From the NCBI GenBank assembly GCA_023430425.1, contig JAEZAR010000434.1, positions 1 to 10,754 of the forward strand: a DNA stretch of 10,754 nucleotides. Reading direction: 5' to 3'. Numbering within the stretch: the stretch's first letter is position 1; the number at the start of each line of letters is the position of its first letter. The position numbers and the translations under genes are program-made. Source of the DNA: Actinomycetes bacterium. GTDB lineage: Bacteria; Actinomycetota; Actinomycetes; Actinomycetales; Cellulomonadaceae. Shown one piece after another: positions 1-10,056 of the stretch. The notes beneath the pieces were generated by a model. That model worked only from the letters and a program-made list of their open reading frames with translations. It did no database searches and was not told the origin of the DNA.

Positions 1-264
<264 letters not shown>

Positions 265-322
265 CGAACTTCACTTCGAATGGTGTTCACCGGTGGCCGG
301 TGGGCCGGAGGCCGGGCTCGCG

Positions 323-344
323 GGCGGGCCCCAGCGGGCCCACC
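323..344 (-). other. GC-rich hairpin between rpoB and rpoC
   Basis: On the minus strand GGTGGGCCC and GGGCCCGCC pair as a 9-bp stem (one G-U) around the 4-nt loop GCTG. It begins 16 nt after the rpoB stop codon. No U-run follows, so it is unlikely to be a full intrinsic terminator. It may stabilise the 3' end of rpoB, be a processing site, or only reflect high GC content. The rest of the 112-nt gap holds small CCGG-rich palindromes and two TTCGAA sites (263-268, 275-280). Confidence 0.5.
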
Positions 345-360
345 CGGCGAGCCGGCGAGG

Positions 361-3867
<3,507 letters not shown>

Positions 3868-3873
3868 GAGGGG

Positions 3874-3880
3874 TCCTTCC
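3874..3880 (-). promoter_or_regulatory. Ribosome binding site deciding the TTG start of rpoB
   Basis: GGAAGGA on the minus strand lies 6 nt before TTG at 3867. It is one of the best Shine-Dalgarno matches in the window. It supports the TTG over the in-frame GTG at 3927, which has only GGGACAG in front of it. Confidence 0.8.
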
Positions 3881-3967
3881 CTGCGGATCGTGTGCACGCG
3901 CGCCGCGCCCGGGCCTACCCTGCTCACCTGTCCCGTCCACCGGGGCCGGACGGCCGCGAGGGACGGT

Positions 3968-3991
3968 GATCGTCACGAGCCCATGACGATC
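3968..3991 (-). other. Hairpin in the rpoB 5' leader
   Basis: GATCGTCA and TGACGATC form a perfect 8-bp stem with an 8-nt loop inside the predicted untranslated leader of rpoB, about 100 nt before its start codon. A second possible pairing, ATCGGT (4018-4023, minus strand) with ACCGAT (3989-3994), shares three bases with this stem, so the two cannot form at once. The function is unknown; it may be chance structure in GC-rich RNA. Confidence 0.4.
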
Positions 3992-4064
3992 GGTTCGGCA
4001 CCCGGGCAGCGCTCGGGACCGATGGGCGGATGAGGGGTACGGGCACAAGCCAGCGCAAAGCGCT

Positions 4065-4093
4065 AGCGTACTCAGGTTGACAAGAGGTGTCCA
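4065..4093 (-). promoter_or_regulatory. Candidate sigma-70-type promoter for rpoB-rpoC
   Basis: On the minus strand TGGACA (4088-4093) and TACGCT (4065-4070) are separated by 17 nt. The -35 matches 5 of 6 bases of TTGACA, and the -10 fits TAnnnT. A transcript would start near 4058 and have an untranslated leader of about 190 nt before rpoB. The site lies in the 485-nt gap between rplL and rpoB, downstream of the hairpins that follow rplL, where an independent rpoBC promoter makes sense. Besides this promoter, the leader and those hairpins, I see no gene in the gap. Confidence 0.7.
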
Positions 4094-4175
4094 GGCGCAG
4101 GTCCGTGACCTGCGTCACCGCACGGCGCGTCGCGTCGACGGACCTGCTGCACCCCGTCGGCCGGCCGCCGCAGCC

Positions 4176-4195
4176 GGCCGCCACGGGTGGCGGCC
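4176..4195 (-). other. Second hairpin downstream of rplL
   Basis: GGCCGCCAC and GTGGCGGCC are perfect inverted repeats separated by GG, giving about 8 bp with a 4-nt loop. It lies between the larger terminator-like hairpin (4248-4287) and the rpoB promoter and could reinforce termination or 3'-end stability. No U-run follows. Confidence 0.45.
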
Positions 4196-4247
4196 CGGCG
4201 GTGGTTGCGCCCCCCGTGGTGGCGCCCGACGCGCGCCGGGACGCGCG

Positions 4248-4287
4248 CCGAGGGCCCGACCCCCGCATGCGGGGGGCGGGCCCTCGG
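4248..4287 (-). terminator. Strong hairpin after rplL, likely terminator or attenuator
   Basis: An 11-bp stem (CCGAGGGCCCG with CGGGCCCTCGG) continues after one mismatch into a C5/G5 stem capped by GCATGC. It starts 65 nt past the rplL stop. There is no U-tract, as is often the case for GC-rich actinobacterial hairpins, so the efficiency is uncertain. In E. coli the rplL-rpoB gap holds a partial attenuator that keeps rpoBC transcription below that of the ribosomal proteins; a similar role here is inferred. Confidence 0.65.
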
Positions 4288-4352
4288 AAGGTGCGCCGCG
4301 TCGTCGGGGAGCCCGACGCCGCGGAGCCGTCAGACGGCGGTGCGGACGATCG

Positions 4353-4742
4353 TCACTTGAGGGTGACGGTGGCGCCGGCGCCCTCGAGCTGCGCCTTGGC
4401 CTTGTCCGCGGTCTCCTTGTTGACGCCCTCGAGGACGGGCTTGGGGGCGCCGTCGACCAGGTCCTTGGCCTCCTTCAGGCCGAGGCTGGTGAGGGCGCGC
4501 ACCTCCTTGATGACCTGGATCTTCTTGTCGCCGGCCGCCTCGAGGACGACGTCGAACTCCGTCTTCTCCTCGACCTCCTCGGCCGCGGCGCCGCCGCCGG
4601 CCGGGGCCGCCGCGACCGCCGCCACGGGCGCCGCAGCGGTGACCTCGAAGACCTCCTCGAACTTCTTCACGAACTCGTTGAGCTCGATGAGGGAGAGCTC
4701 CTTGAAAGCGTCGATCAGCTCGTCGGTGGTGAGCTTCGCCAT
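4353..4742 (-). CDS. rplL: 50S ribosomal protein L7/L12
   Basis: Acidic stalk protein of the large ribosomal subunit, which binds L10 as dimers and recruits and activates the translational GTPases. The 129 residues fit the family. An N-terminal dimerisation domain (about 1-33, [23 protein letters not shown]) is followed by an Ala/Gly-rich flexible hinge (about 36-54), then the globular C-terminal domain (about 58-129) with [20 protein letters not shown], the factor-binding face, and [10 protein letters not shown]. The ATG at 4742 is preceded by GGAAGGA. It lies 65 nt after rplJ on the same strand, the usual rplJL pair, and is followed by terminator-like hairpins. Confidence 0.98.
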   Translation of the reverse strand: MAKLTTDELIDAFKELSLIELNEFVKKFEEVFEVTAAAPVAAVAAAPAGGGAAAEEVEEKTEFDVVLEAAGDKKIQVIKEVRALTSLGLKEAKDLVDGAPKPVLEGVNKETADKAKAQLEGAGATVTLK

Positions 4743-4807
4743 GGTTGGCGTTCCTTCCTGGTTGCCCTGCCGAGGCAGGTGCCGGTGGTTGCAGACGCAG
4801 GGGGCGC

Positions 4808-5335
4808 TCAGGCCGCCTGCTCGGTGGCCCGCTTCTCGCGCAGGGCGTCGATGGTGCGCACGGCCTGAGCCGTGTTCGCGGTGAACATGTAGGCGGCCTG
4901 GTAGAGCTTGGCCTTCATCGCGCCGGCCGCCTTCGCGAGGAGGACCTCGCGCGAGTCGAGGTCGGCGAGCGTCGCGATGTCCGCGGCGCTGACGGGGCGG
5001 CCGTCGAGCACGCCGCCCTTGATCACCAGCTGGGGGTTGGTCCGGGCGAAGTCACGCAGGCCCTTGGCCACCTCGACCGGGTCCCCGGTCACGAAGGCGA
5101 TCGCCGAGGGGCCCGCGAGCTGGGCGTCGAGACCGTCGACCCCCGCCTCGCGCGCCGCGATGGCGGACAGCGTGTTCTTCACCACGGCGTAGGAGGCGTT
5201 GCCGCCGAGCGCGCGCCGCAGCGTCTTGAGCTGGGCGACGCGCAGGCCGCGGTACTCGGTGAGCACGACCGCGTTGGCGGTACGGAACCGCTCGGCGAGC
5301 TCGGCGACCGCGGCTGCCTTGTCAGGCCTCGCCAT
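4808..5335 (-). CDS. rplJ: 50S ribosomal protein L10
   Basis: Stalk base protein: its N-terminal domain binds 23S rRNA with L11, and its C-terminal helix carries the L7/L12 dimers. In many bacteria the L10-L12 complex also represses its own mRNA. It is 175 residues, normal for the family. Family features include [21 protein letters not shown] (about 23-43), [12 protein letters not shown] (about 49-60), GPSAIAFV (about 75-82) and a long C-terminal helix. The start is ATG at 5335, with GGAAGGA 5 nt upstream and a product beginning [13 protein letters not shown]. In-frame GTG at 5386 would add 17 residues but lacks a ribosome site and overlaps the leader. It is paired with rplL downstream and preceded by an L10-type leader. 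Confidence 0.97.
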   Translation of the reverse strand: MARPDKAAAVAELAERFRTANAVVLTEYRGLRVAQLKTLRRALGGNASYAVVKNTLSAIAAREAGVDGLDAQLAGPSAIAFVTGDPVEVAKGLRDFARTNPQLVIKGGVLDGRPVSAADIATLADLDSREVLLAKAAGAMKAKLYQAAYMFTANTAQAVRTIDALREKRATEQAA

Positions 5336-5393
5336 GTCGATCCTTCCGGTGGTGGTGCCGCAGACGCCGACCCACCGAGGCCACACATGACGA

Positions 5394-5530
5394 GAGCCCC
5401 GGCGCAGGCGCGGGGCTCGAAGGGCGCCGGAACACTCCGGTGCCTCGAATCACTCACCTGCGCGGGCCTCCGCCGGAGCGGGACTTCGGTGGCTCCCCGA
5501 GGGGCAGCCGACGACCTGCGGTCTTGGGCG
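5394..5530 (-). promoter_or_regulatory. Ribosomal protein L10 leader (autoregulatory mRNA element)
   Basis: The 5' region of the rplJL transcript. On the minus strand it begins CCCAAGACCGCAGGTCGTCG, continues with a hairpin GGCTGCCCC/GGGGAGCC (about 5491-5509), then GAAGTCC, a small CTCC/GGAG hairpin, and closes with GCGCAGGTG near 5453-5461. Paired GCAGGT and GCAGGTG elements around an internal stem fit the L10 leader family, in which the L10-L12 complex binds a kink-turn and limits its own synthesis. Two further hairpins follow: CCGGA/TCCGG (5427-5440) and GAGCCCCG/CGGGGCTC (5394-5418). They could serve as attenuator or ribosome-site control. Recognition is by eye; exact limits are uncertain. 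Confidence 0.7.
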
Positions 5531-5536
5531 TCGTCC

Positions 5537-5566
5537 AGGGTACGGGACGCACCCGGGTGTCCCCAA
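5537..5566 (-). promoter_or_regulatory. Candidate promoter for rplJ-rplL
   Basis: On the minus strand TTGGGG (5561-5566) and TACCCT (5537-5542) are separated by 18 nt. The -10 fits TAnnnT, but the -35 matches TTGACA only at TTG. Predicted initiation near 5530 coincides with the 5' edge of the L10-type leader, which strengthens the call. Between this site and the hairpin after rplA (5567-5668) I see only GC-rich sequence with no gene. Confidence 0.45.
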
Positions 5567-5668
5567 ATCCGCGCGTCGGGTCCGGCTCGCACGGGCGGGC
5601 CCGGGCCCGCGGTCCGGTGCCCGGGCGCAGGGGCGTCAGGGCGTCGTCGGCGGCCCGGCCACCCACGC

Positions 5669-5701
5669 ACGACGGCCCGGACCGTGGGTCCGGGCCGTCG
5701 T
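5669..5701 (-). terminator. Perfect 15-bp hairpin after rplA
   Basis: ACGACGGCCCGGACC and its exact inverse repeat are separated by a 3-nt loop, starting 17 nt past the rplA stop. It is the most regular inverted repeat in the window. No U-run follows on the minus strand. It most likely ends or limits the secE-nusG-rplK-rplA transcript ahead of the separate rplJ promoter. Confidence 0.75.
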
Positions 5702-5718
5702 CGTCGGGCGGGACGTCG

Positions 5719-6438
5719 TCAGGCGACGTCCTCCTCGACCATGAGGTTGCGGGTGCGGTTCACGTCGAGCGGGACCGACGGACCCATGCTCGAGGTGACG
5801 AAGCCCTTGAGCAGGTACCGGCCCTTGGACGAGGCCGGCTTGAGCCGGAGCACCTCGTCGAGCGCCGCCGCGTAGTTCTCCACCAGCTTCTCGTCGTCGA
5901 ACGACGCCTTGCCGACGATGAAGTGCAGGTTCGCGTGCTTGTCGACACGGAACTCGATCTTGCCACCCTTGATGTCCGTGACCGCCTTGGCCACGTCCAT
6001 CGTCACGGTGCCGGTCTTCGGGTTCGGCATGAGGCCGCGCGGGCCGAGCACCTTGCCCAGGCGCCCCACCTTGCCCATGAGGTCCGGCGTCGCGACGGCG
6101 GCGTCGAAGTCGGTGTAGCCGGCCGCGACCTTCTCGATGAGCTCGTCGCCGCCGACCTCGTCGGCGCCCGCCGCGCGGGCGGCCTCGGCGCGGTCCCCGA
6201 CCGCGAAGACGACCACGCGCGCCGTCTTGCCCGTGCCGTTCGGCAGGTTGACGGTGCCACGGACCATCTGGTCGGCCTTGCGGGGGTCGACGCCGAGACG
6301 GAACGCGACCTCGATCGTCGCGTCGTACCGGGTGACCGACGTCGCCTTCGCGAGCCGGATCGCCTCGAGCGGCGCGTAGAGCCGCTCCCGGTCGATCCGC
6401 TCGGCTGCGGCGCGGTACGCCTTGCTGCGCTGCGTCAT
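5719..6438 (-). CDS. rplA: 50S ribosomal protein L1
   Basis: Protein of the mobile L1 arm of the large subunit, which helps release tRNA from the E site; in several bacteria it also represses the L11-L1 mRNA. It is 239 residues, usual for bacterial L1. Family marks are the N-terminal domain I ([16 protein letters not shown], then [20 protein letters not shown]), domain II (about 70-155) and the L1 signature [18 protein letters not shown] around residues 128-145, then [20 protein letters not shown]. The start is ATG at 6438 with AGGAGGAG about 7-9 nt upstream; a further upstream in-frame start would add 17 Arg-rich residues without family support. It lies 168 nt after rplK and is followed by a strong hairpin. 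Confidence 0.98.
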   Translation of the reverse strand: MTQRSKAYRAAAERIDRERLYAPLEAIRLAKATSVTRYDATIEVAFRLGVDPRKADQMVRGTVNLPNGTGKTARVVVFAVGDRAEAARAAGADEVGGDELIEKVAAGYTDFDAAVATPDLMGKVGRLGKVLGPRGLMPNPKTGTVTMDVAKAVTDIKGGKIEFRVDKHANLHFIVGKASFDDEKLVENYAAALDEVLRLKPASSKGRYLLKGFVTSSMGPSVPLDVNRTRNLMVEEDVA

Positions 6439-6533
6439 CTGCTCTCTCCTCCTCAGCAGTCGTGGTCGGGGCCAGCGCGGCCCTGCCACTGCCCTGGGGC
6501 ACCGTGCCCCGGGGCTCCACGGTGGAGGGTCGT

Positions 6534-6569
6534 GGGCCCGGATCTCTCCGTGTGGAGAGAAACGGGCCC
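6534..6569 (-). other. Two-tier hairpin between rplK and rplA
   Basis: GGGCCCG/CGGGCCC (7 bp) encloses a 2x2 internal loop and a second 7-bp stem TCTCTCC/GGAGAGA with loop ACAC. The arms are part of an 11-nt direct repeat (GATCCGGGCCC on the minus strand) at 30-nt spacing, at 6534-6544 and 6564-6574. It begins 37 nt past the rplK stop. A smaller hairpin, GGGGCAC/GTGCCCC, lies at about 6496-6510. Possible roles are partial termination, mRNA processing, or an L1 binding site; none is shown. Confidence 0.55.
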
Positions 6570-6606
6570 GGATCCTTCCACCTCGGTGTCCGGTGGGCCG
6601 AGGCCC

Positions 6607-7038
6607 TCAGTCCTGGACGGTGATGCCCATCGAGCGTGCCGTGCCCGCGACGATCTTCATCGCGGCCTCGATGTCGTTCGCGTTGAGGTCCTCGAGCTTC
6701 GTCTGCGCGATCTCGCGGACCTGGTCCCGGGTGAGCGCCGCGACCTTGGTGGTGTGCGGGGTCGCCGAGCCCTTCGCGACGCCCGCGGCCTTCTTGATGA
6801 GCTCGGCGGCGGGCGGCGTCTTCGTGATGAAGGTGAAGGAGCGGTCCTCGTAGACCGTGATCTCCACCGGGATGACGTTGCCGCGCTGCGCCTCGGTGGC
6901 CGCGTTGTACGCCTTGCAGAACTCCATGATGTTGACGCCGTGCTGGCCGAGCGCCGGGCCGATGGGCGGCGCGGGCGTGGCGGCACCGGCGTTGATCTGG
7001 AGCTTGATCAGGCCGGAGACCTTCTTCTTCGGGGGCAT
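6607..7038 (-). CDS. rplK: 50S ribosomal protein L11
   Basis: Protein of the GTPase-associated centre of the large subunit; it binds 23S rRNA beside L10 and is part of the thiostrepton target. It is 143 residues, as expected. The sequence shows the proline-rich N-terminal domain ([20 protein letters not shown], about 15-34), then [14 protein letters not shown], the hinge near residues 72-76, and the C-terminal RNA-binding domain with the family signature [20 protein letters not shown] (about 118-137). The start is ATG at 7038 ([12 protein letters not shown]); the ribosome site is weak (GGACGGAA). It lies 91 nt after nusG. Confidence 0.98.
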   Translation of the reverse strand: MPPKKKVSGLIKLQINAGAATPAPPIGPALGQHGVNIMEFCKAYNAATEAQRGNVIPVEITVYEDRSFTFITKTPPAAELIKKAAGVAKGSATPHTTKVAALTRDQVREIAQTKLEDLNANDIEAAMKIVAGTARSMGITVQD

Positions 7039-7129
7039 GTGCGTTCCGTCCGGTTCGTGGGCCGACGCCGTGGGCGATGACCCGGTTGCAGTGCCCGGCC
7101 GCGGGCGCGGGCGGGCGGGGGCGTCGTCG

Positions 7130-7984
7130 TCAGATCTTCGCGACCTGGTTGAACGACAGCTCGACCGGGGTCTCCCGGCCGAAGATCGAGACGAGGACCT
7201 TGAGCTTCTGCCCCTCGGCATTGATCTCGGAGATCGTCGCCGGCAGGGTGTCGAAGGGCCCGTCGGTGACGGTGACCGACTCGCCGACGGTGAAGTCGAC
7301 GTCGATCGGCGTGGCCGCCGCCGCCTTCTGCGGCTGGGCCGCGGGGGCGAACGTCGGGGCGAGCATCGAGAACACCTCGTCGAGCGTCAGCGGCACGGGC
7401 TGGTGGGTGTGGCCCACGAAGCCCGTCACGCCCGGGGTGTGCCGCACGGCGCCCCACGACTCGTCCGTGAGGTCCATCCGGACGAGGACGTACCCGGGGA
7501 TCCGGACCCGGCGCACCACCTTGCGCTGGGCGTTCTTGATCTCGACGACCTCCTCCATGGGGACCTCCACCTGGAAGATGAAGTCCTCCATGTTGAGGCT
7601 CTGGATGCGGTTCTCGAGGTTGGCCTTCACGCGGTTCTCGTACCCCGCGTAGGAGTGCACCACGTACCACTCGCCGGGCATGGCCCGCAGGGTCGCCCGG
7701 AACTCCGCGACCGGGTCCTCGGGCTCGTCGGTGACCGGGGGGGCTGCGGCCGGGGCGTCCGCGTCGGCCTCGACGGCGTCGCCCGGGATCGCGTCGTCCG
7801 CGACCTCGGCGTCCGCGTCCCCCACCTCGGCGTCGGCCTCGTCGGCGGCGCCCTGGTCGGTCTCGTCGGCGGCGACCTGGTCGGTCGGTGCGTCGTCGGC
7901 GCCGTCCTCGGCGACCTCGTCGGTCGGGGCGTCGTCGGGCAGCACGGAGTCCTGCTCGGTCGGCTCCAGCGGGTCGGTGGGCAC
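7130..7984 (-). CDS. nusG: Transcription termination/antitermination protein NusG
   Basis: Elongation factor that binds RNA polymerase through its NGN domain and links it to Rho or the ribosome through its KOW domain. It is 284 residues. The NGN domain begins near residue 103 ([20 protein letters not shown]) and contains [11 protein letters not shown] and TPGVTGFVG. An Ala/Pro/Gln-rich linker leads to the KOW domain (about 230-284: [20 protein letters not shown] to SFNQVAKI). The first 95 residues are an extension with 33 Asp/Glu in the first 90 and no Lys, Arg or His; acidic extensions are known in actinobacterial NusG. It contains two copies of DDAPTD(E/Q)VA at 17-25 and 30-38. The start is chosen as GTG at 7984 behind GCAGG; it is the least certain part because the extension is poorly conserved. 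It lies 65 nt after secE. Confidence 0.95.
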   Translation of the reverse strand: MPTDPLEPTEQDSVLPDDAPTDEVAEDGADDAPTDQVAADETDQGAADEADAEVGDADAEVADDAIPGDAVEADADAPAAAPPVTDEPEDPVAEFRATLRAMPGEWYVVHSYAGYENRVKANLENRIQSLNMEDFIFQVEVPMEEVVEIKNAQRKVVRRVRIPGYVLVRMDLTDESWGAVRHTPGVTGFVGHTHQPVPLTLDEVFSMLAPTFAPAAQPQKAAAATPIDVDFTVGESVTVTDGPFDTLPATISEINAEGQKLKVLVSIFGRETPVELSFNQVAKI

Positions 7985-8049
7985 GGGGCGAACCTGCTTT
8001 CTGTCTGCGGCGTGCGCGGGTGCGCGGGGCTCGGGGCGGTCGCCGCCCG

Positions 8050-8331
8050 TCAGCCGCCGAACACGACGCGCGTGAGCGAGCCGACCCCGAGGTCGACGAG
8101 GGTCACGAAGGCCATCACGGCGGCGACGAACACCAGGACGGCGGTCGCGTAGCCGACGAGGTCGTTGCGGCTCGGCCGCACGACCTTGCGGAGCTCGGCG
8201 ACGATCTGACGGACGAACCGGGAGACGCGCGCGAACGGACCGAGCTCCTCGCTCCCCCGCCCGCGGGGGCGCGGGGCCGGGCGCCGGGTGCGGTCGGCGC
8301 CGGAGGCGCCTGCCCGAGCGGATTCGCTCAC
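8050..8331 (-). CDS. secE: Preprotein translocase subunit SecE
   Basis: Essential small membrane subunit of the SecYEG channel, clamping SecY in the cytoplasmic membrane. It is 93 residues, with one predicted transmembrane segment at about 59-84 ([20 protein letters not shown]). The amphipathic cytoplasmic helix before it carries the family motif [15 protein letters not shown] (about 44-58). Residues 1-30 are a polar, arginine-rich tail ([13 protein letters not shown]), consistent with a cytoplasmic N terminus. The single membrane span is the short-form SecE of most bacteria. The start is GTG at 8331, with AGGGA 6 nt upstream. It lies between tRNA-Trp and nusG, an arrangement typical of actinobacteria. 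Confidence 0.95.
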   Translation of the reverse strand: MSESARAGASGADRTRRPAPRPRGRGSEELGPFARVSRFVRQIVAELRKVVRPSRNDLVGYATAVLVFVAAVMAFVTLVDLGVGSLTRVVFGG

Positions 8332-8406
8332 GTCGTGTCCCTACGTCGAAGTGGTGCCCGGCCGGGTCGCCGGTGCGGCACCGTCCGGGCGGACGGGTGC
8401 TCAACG

Positions 8407-8479
8407 CAGGGCAGGAGGGACTCGAACCCACAACCGCCGGTTTTGGAGACCGGTGCGCTGCCAATTGCGCCACTGCCCT
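8407..8479 (-). tRNA. tRNA-Trp (CCA anticodon)
   Basis: A 73-nt cloverleaf. The acceptor stem is AGGGCAG/CTGCCCT with discriminator G; the D stem is GCGC/GCGC; the anticodon stem is CCGGT/ACCGG with loop CTCCAAA (anticodon at 8444-8446); the T loop is TTCGAGT. The 3' CCA is not encoded. The T stem GTGGG/CCCTC has a U-U mismatch at its second pair (50-64). It lies 75 nt ahead of secE on the same strand and may be processed from a shared transcript. Confidence 0.97.
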
Positions 8480-8554
8480 TCGGCTGCCTCCCCACCGCGG
8501 CCGGACGCCCGGCACGGGCGCGCCGAAGCGCGGCGGAGAAACCACCAGCGGTCG

Positions 8555-8584
8555 AGTGTACGTGGTCGCGGCACCTGGGTCGAA
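8555..8584 (-). promoter_or_regulatory. Candidate promoter for tRNA-Trp-secE-nusG
   Basis: On the minus strand TACACT (8555-8560) is a good -10 (4 of 6 to TATAAT). TTCGAC (8579-8584) lies 18 nt upstream as a poor -35. Initiation near 8548 would give about 70 nt of leader before the mature tRNA. It lies within the 202-nt gap between the divergent tRNA and aspC genes. Confidence 0.5.
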
Positions 8585-8681
8585 CCCCTTCGGCGCGGCC
8601 GTGACGCGGGGCGCGCCGCGGCCCCCCGCCCGGCGTGGAATGCGCTCGTGGCCACCGCGCGACCTTGACAGGATGGGGCAC

Positions 8682-9926
8682 GTGACCCAGGTGCCCGCTC
8701 CCTCGTCCCCCTCCGCCCCCGCGGCCCGACGCCGGGTGTCCGCCCGCGTGTCGGCGATCGCGCCGTCCGCCACCCTCGCGGTGGACGCGAAGGCCAAGGA
8801 GCTCAAGGCCGCCGGCCGGCCGGTCATCGGCTTCGGCGCCGGCGAGCCCGACTTCCCGACGCCGCAGTACATCGTCGACGCCGCCGTGGCGGCCTGCGCG
8901 GACCCCGCCAACCACCGCTACACGCCCGCGGCAGGCCTGCCGGACCTGCGCCAGGCGATCGCCGCGAAGACCCTGCGGGACTCCGGCTACGAGGTCTCCG
9001 CCTCGCAGGTGCTCGTCACCAACGGGGGCAAGCAGGCCGTCTACGAGGCGTTCGCCGCGATCGTCGACGACGGCGACGAGGTGCTGCTGCCCGCGCCCTA
9101 CTGGACCACGTACCCCGAGTGCATCCGGCTCGCCGGCGGCGTCCCGGTCGAGGTGTTCGCGGGCGCCGACCAGGACTACCTCGTCACGGTGGACCAGCTC
9201 GAGGCGGCCCGCACCGAGCGGACCAAGGCGCTGCTGTTCTGCTCGCCCTCGAACCCGACGGGCGCCGTGTACCCCCCCGAGCAGACGGAGGCCATCGGCC
9301 GCTGGGCGCTCGAGCACGGGATCTGGGTGATCACCGACGAGATCTACGAGCACCTCGTGTACGACGGCGTGACCGCGACGCCGATCGTCCGCGCCGTGCC
9401 GGAGCTGGCGGACACCACCCTCGTCCTCAACGGCGTCGCCAAGACCTATGCGATGACCGGCTGGCGGGTCGGCTGGCTCATCGGACCGGCCGACGTCGTC
9501 GTGGCCGCCACCAACCTCCAGTCCCACCTGTGCTCCAACGTCGCGAACGTGTCGCAGCGCGCGGCGCTCGCCGCCGTCACCGGCGACCTGTCGGCCGCCG
9601 AGCAGATGCGGGAGGCCTTCGACCGCCGGCGCCGCACGATCGTCGGCATGCTCAACGAGATCGAGGGCGTCGTGTGCCCGACGCCGCGCGGCGCGTTCTA
9701 CGTCTACCCGTCCGTGGAGGGCCTGCTCGGCCGGGAGATCCGGGGCCGCCGGCCGGCGACGTCGGCCGAGCTCGCCGCCCTCGTCCTCGAGGAGGCGGAG
9801 GTCGCCGTCGTGCCCGGTGAGGCGTTCGGCCCGAGCGGGTACCTGCGCCTGTCGTACGCGATGGGCGACGAGGACATCGTCGAGGGCGTCGGCCGGCTGC
9901 AGCGCCTCCTGGCGGAGGCGCGCTGA
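8682..9926 (+). CDS. aspC: Pyridoxal-phosphate aminotransferase, aspartate aminotransferase type
   Basis: Fold type I, class I aminotransferase; likely transfers the amino group between aspartate and 2-oxoglutarate in the cytoplasm. With the GTG start it has 414 residues. Features are [14 protein letters not shown] near the N terminus, [12 protein letters not shown] for cofactor phosphate, [10 protein letters not shown] (N191), [12 protein letters not shown] (D219 and Y222 for the pyridoxal ring), [14 protein letters not shown] with Schiff-base K254 and R262, and GYLRLSYAM with carboxylate-binding R389. The family subgroup also contains aromatic and other specificities, so substrate is inferred. 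GTG at 8682 has AGGA 8 nt upstream; ATG at 8673 (adds 3 residues) has almost no ribosome site and GTG at 8691 is also possible. It is divergent from tRNA-Trp-secE; Streptomyces, as I recall it, has the same neighbour. Confidence 0.9.
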   Translation: MTQVPAPSSPSAPAARRRVSARVSAIAPSATLAVDAKAKELKAAGRPVIGFGAGEPDFPTPQYIVDAAVAACADPANHRYTPAAGLPDLRQAIAAKTLRDSGYEVSASQVLVTNGGKQAVYEAFAAIVDDGDEVLLPAPYWTTYPECIRLAGGVPVEVFAGADQDYLVTVDQLEAARTERTKALLFCSPSNPTGAVYPPEQTEAIGRWALEHGIWVITDEIYEHLVYDGVTATPIVRAVPELADTTLVLNGVAKTYAMTGWRVGWLIGPADVVVAATNLQSHLCSNVANVSQRAALAAVTGDLSAAEQMREAFDRRRRTIVGMLNEIEGVVCPTPRGAFYVYPSVEGLLGREIRGRRPATSAELAALVLEEAEVAVVPGEAFGPSGYLRLSYAMGDEDIVEGVGRLQRLLAEAR

Positions 9927-9964
9927 CCGACGGGCACGGCGTCGTCGGGAGGTCGGTGGACGCC

Positions 9965-9990
9965 GTCGGTGGAGCGCGTCCTCCACCGAC
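9965..9990 (+). terminator. Hairpin after aspC, likely terminator
   Basis: GTCGGTGGAG and CTCCACCGAC form a perfect 10-bp stem with a 6-nt loop, starting 39 nt past the aspC stop. A second copy of the left arm, GGTCGGTGGA at 9951-9960, could pair with the same right arm. No U-run follows. It separates aspC from the ABC transporter gene. Confidence 0.6.
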
Positions 9991-10056
9991 CGGTGGACCC
10001 GCGATCCCATCCGCCGGTGCTGTCGGCCGGGGGCCGCCGGCCACAAGCCTGGTGGC

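Noticed and set aside
3973..3984. A three-codon minus-strand mini-frame (ATG GGC TCG TGA) in the rpoB leader
   Set aside because: It has no ribosome site and its ATG is partly inside a stem. Such tiny frames are common by chance.
4077..4082. A perfect plus-strand TTGACA in the rplL-rpoB gap
   Set aside because: No -10 lies 16-18 nt downstream and no plus-strand gene follows. It lies inside the spacer of the minus-strand promoter.
8665..8670. A perfect plus-strand TTGACA just upstream of aspC
   Set aside because: It is only 11 nt from the GTG start and no -10 lies at the right distance; the -10 would fall inside the gene.
7985..8911. Upstream extension of the nusG frame across secE and tRNA-Trp
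   Set aside because: The frame stays open only because of GC bias. It overlaps real genes, and GTG at 7984 gives a normal actinobacterial NusG.
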